Assembly: GCA_036562495.1 (NCBI GenBank)
Contig: DATCKA010000012.1
Span: 1 to 5,755, forward strand
Reading direction: 5' to 3'
DNA from: Geochorda sp036562495
GTDB lineage: Bacteria; Bacillota; Limnochordia; Limnochordales; Geochordaceae
Length of the DNA: 5,755 bases
Shown: positions 1-5,275 of the stretch, piece after piece
Layout of the letters: every line of letters starts with the position of its first letter
How positions within the stretch are numbered: position 1 is the stretch's first letter
Notes under the pieces: generated by a model
Seen by the model: the letters and a program-made list of their open reading frames with translations, nothing else
The model's database searches: none
Told to the model about the DNA's origin: nothing
Position numbers and translations under genes: made by a program

Positions 1-371
1 AGGCCATCCTGAGCGCCCTGGCGCCCCAAGAGGTACAAGCCATCCTGGCCCGGACGCGCTTCGTCGCCCGCACCAACAACACGCGGACGACCCCGGAGGC
101 CTTGCTCGAGGATCTGGCTGCGACACGGGCTCGGGGTTACGCCATCGACGACGTGGAAAACGAAGACGGCATTCGCTGCGTCGGCGCCCCGGTCTATCGC
201 CACACGGGGCAGGTGGTCGCGGCCATCAGCTGCTCGGGGCCCGTCTTCTCCGTGACGCCTCAGGAGGTGGAGCCCCTGGGGCGCCTCGTGGCCGACGTAG
301 CACGGGCCATCTCGCGGGCCATGGGCTACGCGGGCGAGCCGGAGCCGCCACGGGCGGGTGCCGATAGGTGA
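1..371 (+). CDS. IclR-family transcriptional regulator, C-terminal effector-binding domain (5' partial)
   Basis: Reading from base 3, the frame is open to TGA at 369-371 and gives 122 residues of a protein that begins outside the window. The fragment matches the C-terminal ligand-binding domain of IclR regulators: an ARTRF segment, then RGYAIDDVENEDGIRCVGAP, then a strand pair around GQVVAAISCSGP, and a last helix ending in a basic ISRAMGY stretch. IclR proteins are usually about 250 residues with an N-terminal winged helix-turn-helix, so roughly half is missing here and the DNA-binding part cannot be judged. The cysteine in RCVGAP and the SGP turn sit where family members line the effector pocket. 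It directly abuts the KDG kinase gene, so a KdgR-like role sensing KDG or a related sugar acid is likely but inferred. The C-terminal tail (GEPEPPRAGADR) is probably disordered. Confidence 0.9.
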   Translation, partial: AILSALAPQEVQAILARTRFVARTNNTRTTPEALLEDLAATRARGYAIDDVENEDGIRCVGAPVYRHTGQVVAAISCSGPVFSVTPQEVEPLGRLVADVARAISRAMGYAGEPEPPRAGADR

Positions 372-375
372 GAGT

Positions 376-381
376 GGGAGG
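376..381 (+). promoter_or_regulatory. Shine-Dalgarno GGGAGG that favours the GTG start at 389 for the kinase
   Basis: GGGAGG lies 7 nt upstream of an in-frame GTG at 389. The longer reading starts at GTG 368, which overlaps the regulator's stop (GTGA at 368-371) and has only a weak GGGCGGG 9 nt upstream. The SD position favours 389. The GTGA overlap favours 368. Both leave the conserved domain intact. Confidence 0.5.
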
Positions 382-388
382 CGTGGAC

Positions 389-1357
389 GTGACGGACAGT
401 GCAGGTGCGGCGGGCGTGGTGACGCTGGGGGAGGCCCTGATCCGCCTCTACCCGCCGCACGGGTGGACGCTGGAGCAGGCGGGGGCATGGTACGTGAGCG
501 TGGCGGGCACGGAGGCCAACGTGGCCGTCGCTCTGGCCCGCCTGGGGCGCAGGGCCTGCTGGATCTCCCGGCTCCCCCGCAACCCGCTGGGCCGCCGGGT
601 GGCGGGCGCGCTGGCGGCGGCGGGCGTCGACGTGAGCCGGATCGTCTGGGCCGAGACGGGCCGGGTTGGGCTCTACTTCACCGAGACGGGCATCACGCCC
701 GAGGACGTGCAGGTCTGGTACGACCGGGGGCACTCGTGTTTCGCCGAGCTGGAGCCGGAGGCCATCCGGTGGGACGGGCTGGAGTCCTTCGAGCTGATGC
801 ACTTCACCGGCATCACGCCGGCACTGGGGGAAGGGCCGCTCCACACGGTGGAGGCGGCGGTGACGCAGGCCAGGGCGCGCGGCCTGCGCGTGAGCCTGGA
901 CGTCAACTACCGGGCACGGCTGTGGGCACCCGAGCGGGCCCGTGAGGTGCTGACGCGCCTGTTTGCGGGGCGAGTGGATCTGCTGATCTGCTCGCGCAAG
1001 GACGCCGCGGTCGTCTTCGGCCTCGAGGGAGACGAGCGGGCCTTGCGGGGGCTGCAGGAGACCCTGGGGGCACGGGTGGTGGTCTTGACCCGGGGAGCGG
1101 AGGGAGCCCTCGCCTGGGACGGCGAGCGGCAGCTGGCGGCGGACGCCTATCGCGGCGAGATCGTGGATCGCATCGGGCGGGGGGACGCGTTCGCGGCCGG
1201 ACTGCTAGACGGGTACCTGGCAGGGGACCTGCGGCGAGGGCTGCAGCAGGGGTGCGCCCTGGCGGCCATGGCCCAGGCTCGCTGGGGCGATCAGCTGATG
1301 ACGACCCGGGAGGACCTCCGCAACCTCCTGGCGTCCGGCCCCAGGGATTGGCGCTGA
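389..1357 (+). CDS. kdgK: PfkB-family sugar kinase, probable 2-keto-3-deoxygluconate kinase
   Basis: The protein has 322 residues from GTG 389 (329 from GTG 368), normal for a ribokinase-fold enzyme. It should phosphorylate KDG with ATP to KDPG in the cytoplasm. Domain order, numbered from 389: an opening VTLGEALIRLYPP strand; the substrate-side GTEANVAVALARLG signature near residues 40-53 (PfkB signature 1 region); a lid segment with WYDRGHSCF near 111-118; DVNYRARLW near 171-179, very typical of KDG kinases; TRGAEGALAW near 234-243; and the ATP and anion-hole motif VDRIGRGDAFAAG near 259-271, with catalytic base Asp266. The usual GAGD is GRGD here. The VDRIGxGDAF form is more typical of KDG kinases than the DTTGAGD of ribokinase. 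It follows the IclR gene with a short gap or overlap. A role with another 2-keto-3-deoxy acid is possible. Confidence 0.88.
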   Translation: MTDSAGAAGVVTLGEALIRLYPPHGWTLEQAGAWYVSVAGTEANVAVALARLGRRACWISRLPRNPLGRRVAGALAAAGVDVSRIVWAETGRVGLYFTETGITPEDVQVWYDRGHSCFAELEPEAIRWDGLESFELMHFTGITPALGEGPLHTVEAAVTQARARGLRVSLDVNYRARLWAPERAREVLTRLFAGRVDLLICSRKDAAVVFGLEGDERALRGLQETLGARVVVLTRGAEGALAWDGERQLAADAYRGEIVDRIGRGDAFAAGLLDGYLAGDLRRGLQQGCALAAMAQARWGDQLMTTREDLRNLLASGPRDWR

Positions 1358-1446
1358 TGGAGAGAGCGGCAGGAGCCTGGAGAGGGGGTGGGGCCATTCA
1401 ACAGAGGGCCGGTCTATCGGCGGTAGCGGCGGAGGTGTGCTGGTGG

Positions 1447-1471
1447 CGTCGTCTCGAGGGTCTCGACGACG
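1447..1471 (+). repeat. Inverted repeat / potential RNA hairpin
   Basis: The arms CGTCGTC (1447-1453) and GACGACG (1465-1471) are perfect 7-bp complements. Inside them GAG (1456-1458) can pair with CTC (1462-1464) around a GGT loop, leaving a 2-nt bulge on the left. No T-run follows, so it is not a standard intrinsic terminator. It could be an operator or a leader structure. Confidence 0.4.
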
Positions 1472-1486
1472 GCGCATGGATAGGCG

Positions 1487-1501
1487 GGTCCCGACGGGAC
1501 C
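1487..1501 (+). repeat. 15-bp perfect palindrome (GGTCCC-GAC-GGGACC), candidate operator
   Basis: GGTCCC at 1487-1492 and GGGACC at 1496-1501 are exact complements around a 3-nt centre, 10 nt upstream of the AAAGGGAGGG purine run that holds the dctP SD. The size suits a dimeric regulator, and an IclR gene is next door, but it does not resemble an IclR-family consensus I know. As RNA it would form a 6-bp stem close to the ribosome site. Confidence 0.4.
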
Positions 1502-1530
1502 GACTCCATCAAAGGGAGGGCAGGCGAGCG

Positions 1531-2520
1531 ATGGCCAGGAAGCTGATCGGTAGCGTGGTGCTGGCTGCGCTGGTCGTAGGCCTGATCGGGTCGATGGCGC
1601 TGGCGAAGCAGCCGACCTACGTCCTGCGGTTCAACCACGTGCTGGGCCCCAATCACCCCTACCACGCGGGCCTGCAGAAGTGGGCTGAGCGGGTCTACGA
1701 GCGCACCAACGGCGACCTGCAGATCCTCGTCTTCCACAGCTCCCAGCTGGGCGTGGAGGAGGACATCATCGAGCAGATCCGGCAGGGCGTGCCGGTCGGT
1801 CAAAACACCGACGCTGCCCGCATGGGCAACTACGTCAAAGACATCGCGGTGATGAACGGCCCCTACTTCGTCGAGAGCATCGAAGACGTGGTCAAGCTCA
1901 ACGACCTGCCGATCGTCAAGCAGTGGATCGACCGGCTGGCCAACGAGTTCGGCATCCGGGTGCTGTCGTTCAACTGGGTGCAGGGCTACCGGCACTTCAT
2001 GACCAACAAGCCCATCCGCCGGCCGGAAGACCTGCGGGGCCAGCGGATCCGGACGCCGCCCGCTCCCATCTGGCAGGAGTCGGTGCGGGCCCTGGGGGCC
2101 GTCCCGGTGGCCGTCAACTTCGGTGACATCTACCCGGCCCTGCAGCAGCGGGCGATCGACGGCGCCGAGCTGGTCTACGACAACATCATCGACGGCAGCC
2201 TCTACGAGGTCCTGCGCTACGTCAACGAGACCAAGCACTTCCTGCTGATCAACTTCGAGGTGGTCAGCGAGAAGTGGTTCAGGAGCCTCCCGGCCGAGTA
2301 CCAGCAGATCCTGGTGGAGGAGGCCGACCGGGCGGGCCTGGAGACGTCCCGGTTCATCGAGGCCAACACCGCCAGGGTACGCGAAGAGGTGCAGCGGCGA
2401 GGCATGACCATCATCACCGACATCGACTACGATGCCTTCCGCAAGGCGGGCGAGGCGGCTTACGAGCGGCTGGGCCTGGCCGAGGTCCGGCGAGAGCTCT
2501 ATCAGCAGCTGGGCAAGTAG
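1531..2520 (+). CDS. dctP: TRAP transporter solute receptor (DctP family)
   Basis: The 329-residue protein is the extracytoplasmic receptor that captures an organic acid and hands it to the DctQM membrane part. ATG 1531 is chosen because an AAGGGAGG SD precedes it and a clear signal peptide follows: a basic MARK start, a hydrophobic stretch over about residues 5-22, and an ALA cleavage site after residue 25. DctP-family landmarks are NHPYHAGLQKWAE (41-53), TDAARMGNY (93-101), GYRHFMTNKPI (152-162), LRGQRIRTPPAP (168-179), and FGDIYPALQQRAIDGAE (197-213). Arg174 in RIRTP is the expected carboxylate-clamping arginine, and Arg154 lies where sialic-acid receptors have a second one, so an acidic substrate is expected. 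The substrate cannot be read from sequence. KDG kinase and SDR neighbours suggest a hexuronate or aldonate. A receptor with a standard signal peptide rather than a lipobox is mildly notable if the host is a monoderm. Confidence 0.93.
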   Translation: MARKLIGSVVLAALVVGLIGSMALAKQPTYVLRFNHVLGPNHPYHAGLQKWAERVYERTNGDLQILVFHSSQLGVEEDIIEQIRQGVPVGQNTDAARMGNYVKDIAVMNGPYFVESIEDVVKLNDLPIVKQWIDRLANEFGIRVLSFNWVQGYRHFMTNKPIRRPEDLRGQRIRTPPAPIWQESVRALGAVPVAVNFGDIYPALQQRAIDGAELVYDNIIDGSLYEVLRYVNETKHFLLINFEVVSEKWFRSLPAEYQQILVEEADRAGLETSRFIEANTARVREEVQRRGMTIITDIDYDAFRKAGEAAYERLGLAEVRRELYQQLGK

Positions 2521-2528
2521 CGGAGCGG

Positions 2529-2556
2529 GCCGGGGCCGCCGTCCGGCGGCCCCGGC
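2529..2556 (+). other. Strong GC hairpin between dctP and dctQ (12-bp stem, GTCC loop)
   Basis: GCCGGGGCCGCC (2529-2540) pairs perfectly with GGCGGCCCCGGC (2545-2556) around the 4-nt loop GTCC. It begins 9 nt after the dctP stop. There is no T-run after it, so full termination is unlikely. A hairpin directly after a binding-protein gene commonly protects the upstream mRNA or causes partial termination, giving more receptor than membrane subunit. That role is inferred here. Confidence 0.7.
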
Positions 2557-2571
2557 GACACTCGAGGGTTG

Positions 2572-2582
2572 GGGGGAGCCCC
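2572..2582 (+). promoter_or_regulatory. dctQ ribosome-binding site in a G-run/C-run
   Basis: The SD GGGGAG (2573-2578) is 5 nt before ATG 2584. GGGG (2572-2575) can pair with CCCC (2579-2582) around GAG, giving a 4-bp GC stem that hides part of the SD. Weak or regulated initiation, or reliance on upstream translation, is possible. Confidence 0.4.
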
Positions 2583-2583
2583 C

Positions 2584-3105
2584 ATGGACCTGGTGAGGCG
2601 GGCCTACGAGGCCCTGTGCCGGTGGGAGGAGCGCCTGGCTCAGGTGCTGCTGGCCGTGACGGTGGTGGTGGTGCTAGCCGGCGGCATCGCCCGGTTCGCC
2701 GCCGTGCCGATCGCCTGGAGCATGGAGGTGGCCGGTTTCTTCTTCGCCTGGGCCGCCTTCTTCAGCGCGGACGTGGCCCTGCGGGAGAACCGGCACGTCT
2801 CGGTGGACTTCTTCGTGGACCGGCTGCCGGCCAAGGCCCGCACCGTGATCAAGCTCATCAACTACCTGGTCATCCTGGTTTTCTTGTTCTTCTTGATCGG
2901 TTACGGGTTTCAAATGGCCTATCTGACCCGCTTTCGGGCCTTCCAGGGGATCCCGGGGTTTAGCTACATGTGGGTGACGCTGAGCGTGCCCCTCGGCAGC
3001 CTGCTCCTGGTCGTGACGACCATCGACAAGATCCGGCAGACCGTGGCCCTGCTGCGCAACGCGGCGCCTCCCGTGCCGCCCGGTGTGAGCAGGGTGGGGT
3101 CATGA
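2584..3105 (+). CDS. dctQ: TRAP transporter small membrane subunit (DctQ family)
   Basis: The 173-residue integral membrane protein has the four helices expected for DctQ, at about residues 19-38, 46-66, 87-112 and 128-147. Family landmarks are the first-helix ending GGIARF, the tryptophan-acid pair IAWSMEVAGFFFAW (43-56), and ENRHVSVDFFVDRLP (68-82), a hallmark of the loop after helix 2. Helix 3 is very rich in phenylalanine, leucine and isoleucine. DctQ forms a complex with DctM and is needed for transport. ATG 2584 has a close SD. An in-frame TTG at 2569 would add only five residues (MGGAP) and lacks an SD of its own. Its stop overlaps the start of a 13-codon mini-ORF (ATGA at 3102-3105), followed by dctM. 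Confidence 0.92.
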   Translation: MDLVRRAYEALCRWEERLAQVLLAVTVVVVLAGGIARFAAVPIAWSMEVAGFFFAWAAFFSADVALRENRHVSVDFFVDRLPAKARTVIKLINYLVILVFLFFLIGYGFQMAYLTRFRAFQGIPGFSYMWVTLSVPLGSLLLVVTTIDKIRQTVALLRNAAPPVPPGVSRVGS

Positions 3106-3143
3106 GCGCGCCGCGACACGCGTCAGGGGGCTCGGAGGCATGA
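3102..3143 (+). other. 13-codon mini-ORF linking dctQ and dctM by ATGA overlaps at both ends
   Basis: ATG 3102-3104 overlaps the dctQ stop TGA 3103-3105. The reading MSAPRHASGGSEA ends at TGA 3141-3143, which overlaps the dctM start ATG 3140-3142. The three reading frames differ. The only good SD for dctM, GGAGG at 3134-3138, is 1 nt from its ATG, which is too close for normal use; AGGGGG at 3125-3130 is 9 nt away. The arrangement suggests stepwise reinitiation that couples dctM translation to dctQ. The peptide itself shows no known domain and may have no function. Confidence 0.4.
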
Positions 3144-4420
3144 TTTCGGTACTGGTGGTCTTCGCGGTGTTGCTGATCCTGGGGATGCCTGTTGCCTTCG
3201 CCATCGGCATCTCGGGGTTCGTCTACTTCCTGCAGCGGCCTGAGCTGCCGCTGACGATGCCGGTCCAGCTGGTGCTCTCGGAGACGCAAAACTTTGCCCT
3301 GCTCGCCATCCCCACGTTCATCCTGGCGGGCAACTTGATGAACGAGGCCGGCGTCACCAACCGGCTGCTGCGCTTCGCGTCGGTGCTGACCGGCCACATG
3401 CACGCCGGCATCGCCCAGGCCAGCGTCGTCTTGAGCACCTTGATGGGCGGCGTCTGCGGCTCGGCCATCGCGGACGCGGCCATGGAGGCGCGGATCCTGG
3501 GGCCTGCCATGGTCAAGCGAGGGTACCCGAGGGGCTTCTGCGCCGCGCTCGAGGGATTCACGGGCCTCATCACCATCGCGATCCCGCCCAGCATCGGGTT
3601 GGTGCTCTACGGGAGCATCGGCGAGGTCTCCATCGGCCGGCTTTTCGTGGGCGGGATCGCGCCGGGGCTGCTCTTGGGCCTCGCTTACATGACGGCCATC
3701 TCCATCTATGCCCGGCGGAGGGGGTTCAAGCCCGAGCGGCCCCGCCCGGCCCCGGCCCGCGAGGTGGGCTCCGCGCTCTTGGGCAGCTTGTGGGCCGTGC
3801 TCTTCCCCATCCTGCTCATCGTGACGTTGCGCTTCGGGCTCTTCGTTCCGTCGGAGGTGGGCGCCGCCGCCGCCCTGTACGCGTTGCTGGTGGGGGTCGT
3901 CGCCTACCGGGAGCTCGACTGGGACCGCCTCAAGGCGGCCTTCCGATCCAGCACCCTCGACACCGGCATGATCATGCTGCTCATCGCCATGTCGGCGCTC
4001 ATCAGCTACGGCATGAAGTGGGAGATGCTCCCGCAGGCGCTGTCGGCGTCGCTGCTCGAGGTGAGCGCCAACCCCATGGTGACGGTCGTCATCATCGCGG
4101 CGTTTCTGTTTGCCCTGGGGATGGTCATGGACTCCACGGTCATGATCCTGCTCCTGACGCCCATCCTGGTGCCGGTCATGCGGCAGCTGGGCGTGGATCT
4201 GGTCTACTTCGGGGTCCTGATGGTCATCACGTGCGCCATCGGGCTGCTGACGCCACCGGTGGGGCTCACCATGTACTCGGTCTGCTCCATCATGGAGTGC
4301 TCCATCCAGGAGTACCTGCGCGAGTCCTGGCCCTTCGCGCTGGGGCTGGCGCTGGTCGTCGTGCTCATGATCCTCTTCCCCGGGATCGTCACCTTCTTGC
4401 CCAACCTGCTCTTCGGGTAA
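3140..4420 (+). CDS. dctM: TRAP transporter large permease subunit (DctM family)
   Basis: The 426-residue, highly hydrophobic protein is the ion-coupled transport channel of the TRAP system. It starts with the typical hydrophobic VLLILGMPVAFAIGISGFVYF. Family motifs follow in order: AIPTFILAGNLMNEAGVTNRL (56-76, including the family's conserved asparagine), LMGGVCGSAIADAAMEA (101-117), GPAMVKRGYPRGFCAALEG (121-139), IAIPPSIGLVLYGSIGEVSIGRLFVGGIAPG (146-176), a charged cytoplasmic loop at about 191-208, MVMDSTVMILLLTPILVPVMRQLGVD (328-353), and GLLTPPVGLTMYSVCSI (368-384). Length and motifs are normal for DctM, so it looks intact. ATG 3140 is the first possible start in frame: an in-frame TGA lies at 3086-3088 and no ATG, GTG or TTG comes between. 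GGVCGSA replaces the commoner G-SGSA form. Transport is probably Na+-driven, as known for family members. Confidence 0.95.
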   Translation: MISVLVVFAVLLILGMPVAFAIGISGFVYFLQRPELPLTMPVQLVLSETQNFALLAIPTFILAGNLMNEAGVTNRLLRFASVLTGHMHAGIAQASVVLSTLMGGVCGSAIADAAMEARILGPAMVKRGYPRGFCAALEGFTGLITIAIPPSIGLVLYGSIGEVSIGRLFVGGIAPGLLLGLAYMTAISIYARRRGFKPERPRPAPAREVGSALLGSLWAVLFPILLIVTLRFGLFVPSEVGAAAALYALLVGVVAYRELDWDRLKAAFRSSTLDTGMIMLLIAMSALISYGMKWEMLPQALSASLLEVSANPMVTVVIIAAFLFALGMVMDSTVMILLLTPILVPVMRQLGVDLVYFGVLMVITCAIGLLTPPVGLTMYSVCSIMECSIQEYLRESWPFALGLALVVVLMILFPGIVTFLPNLLFG

Positions 4421-4465
4421 GGCGGCGGTTCGGGAGGAGGCTCGGCTTTCGCAGGCAGGCCTTGT

Positions 4466-4474
4466 AAGGGGAGG
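4466..4474 (+). promoter_or_regulatory. Shine-Dalgarno of the first SDR gene (AAGGGGAGG)
   Basis: This strong purine-rich SD sits 14 nt before ATG 4489, slightly far. AGGA at 4483-4486 is only 2 nt from the start. No alternative start codon lies in frame between them. The 68-nt dctM-SDR gap shows no terminator-like hairpin, so co-transcription with dctM is likely. Confidence 0.5.
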
Positions 4475-4488
4475 AAGACGACAGGATC

Positions 4489-5235
4489 ATGTCAAGCGAG
4501 CGTCGGGTGGCCATCGTGACGGGGGCGGCACGTGGCATCGGCAAGGCCATCGCCCAGCGACTGGTGGCCGACGGATGCACGGTGGTGGTGGCCGACGTCG
4601 ATGAGGCCGCGGCGGCCCGCGCCGCCGAGTCGATGCAGGGGAGCGGCGGCCAGGCTGTCGCCATGGGGCTGGACGTGACCCGCTACGCAGCCGTGGAGGC
4701 CTTCGTGCAGGAGGTCCGGCGGCGCTTGGGGCGCATCGACATCCTGGTCAACAACGCGGGCATCATCCGCCGCGGCAGCCTGGCCACCGTGACCGAGAAA
4801 GACTGGGACGACGTGATCGCCGTCAATCTGAAGGGCACCTTCAACTGCTGCAAGCACGTCGCGCCCTTGATGATAGAGCGGCGCTGGGGCCGCATCATCA
4901 ACGTGGCCTCCATCGCGGCCAAGCTGGGCGACATCACCTCGGCGCCGGGCTACGGCCCCTCCAAGGCGGGTGTCGTCAACCTGACCAAGAGCCTGGCCCG
5001 CGAGCTGGCGCCTTACGGCATCACGGTCAACGCCGTGGCGCCGCACGCCATCGAGACCGAGATGAGCGCCCAATGGAGCGAGGAGATGCGCCAGCGGGTG
5101 CTGCAGGGCATCCCGCTGGGACGTCTGGGCAAGCCCGAGGAGGTGGCGGCGGCCGTGGCGTTCCTCGCGTCCGACGAGGCCGCCTTCATCACGGGCGCGA
5201 CGCTCGACATCAACGGCGGGGCCCTGATGGACTGA
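4489..5235 (+). CDS. Short-chain dehydrogenase/reductase (FabG/KduD-like), probable sugar-acid oxidoreductase
   Basis: The 248-residue protein is a complete classical SDR. It shows the dinucleotide-binding TGAARGIG (11-18), Asp36 at the end of the second strand (VVVADVDE), which favours NAD(H) over NADP(H), LDVT with Asp62, VNNAG (87-91), structural Asn113 in VNLKGT, and the catalytic set Ser141, Tyr155 and Lys159 (YGPSK). It ends with ITGATLDINGGALMD, the usual C-terminal cofactor and tetramer region. Automated tools would probably call it 3-oxoacyl-ACP reductase, but no fatty-acid genes are near. Beside kdgK and a TRAP transporter, a KduD-type 2-keto-3-deoxygluconate 5-dehydrogenase, a uronate-product reductase or a sugar-acid dehydrogenase is likelier (inference). 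The loop after the sixth strand reads APHAIETEM, with His186 where most relatives have glycine. It is not a close copy of the next SDR. Confidence 0.9.
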   Translation: MSSERRVAIVTGAARGIGKAIAQRLVADGCTVVVADVDEAAAARAAESMQGSGGQAVAMGLDVTRYAAVEAFVQEVRRRLGRIDILVNNAGIIRRGSLATVTEKDWDDVIAVNLKGTFNCCKHVAPLMIERRWGRIINVASIAAKLGDITSAPGYGPSKAGVVNLTKSLARELAPYGITVNAVAPHAIETEMSAQWSEEMRQRVLQGIPLGRLGKPEEVAAAVAFLASDEAAFITGATLDINGGALMD

Positions 5236-5275
5236 CGGGCCGCACCGCTACCGCGACACGGGGGGAGTGAAGGCG

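Larger units (their letters stand above)
1358..1530 (+). promoter_or_regulatory. Leader region between kdgK and dctP with two inverted repeats and the dctP SD
   Basis: This 173-nt gap is the longest in the window. It holds an imperfect hairpin at 1447-1471, a perfect 6-3-6 palindrome at 1487-1501, and a strong SD AAGGGAGG at 1512-1519, 11 nt before ATG 1531. I found no convincing -35/-10 pair. A separate promoter or a control point for the transporter is plausible from the layout alone. The dctP frame stays open through this gap without a stop, but it looks non-coding: it has no recognisable protein similarity and the signal peptide begins at 1531. Confidence 0.45.

Noticed and set aside
358..945. 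195-residue plus-strand frame over the kinase gene
   Set aside because: Gly/Arg/Ala-rich shadow frame of kdgK with no recognisable domain.
1397..1418. Sigma-70-type promoter (TTCAAC ... TCTATC)
   Set aside because: The spacing is only 10 nt and both hexamers match poorly.
1252..1530. N-terminal extension of dctP from GTG 1252, or from ATG 1357 where TGATG overlaps the kinase stop
   Set aside because: It would bury a clean signal peptide (start at 1531) behind extra low-complexity residues. A strong SD stands right before 1531, and the extension resembles no domain. It is open only because GC-rich DNA has few stops.
1358..1530. T-box riboswitch leader before dctP
   Set aside because: The hairpins and GGTCCC/GGGACC arms recall antiterminator stems, but there is no T-box core sequence, no specifier domain and no terminator T-run, and the downstream genes are not amino-acid genes.
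1414..2238. 274-residue open frame on the minus strand across dctP
   Set aside because: It is the antisense shadow of dctP, with skewed Val/Asp/Leu/Arg composition and no motif, while the plus strand encodes a complete receptor.
2529..2556. Full intrinsic terminator ending the operon after dctP
   Set aside because: No T-run follows, and dctQ and dctM, which are obligate partners, continue immediately downstream.
2274..2963. 229-residue plus-strand frame spanning the dctP end and the dctQ start
   Set aside because: Out-of-frame shadow across two real genes, with Gly/Arg/Pro-rich composition.
4492..5073. 193-residue minus-strand frame opposite SDR 1
   Set aside because: Antisense shadow; the plus strand carries the full SDR catalytic set.
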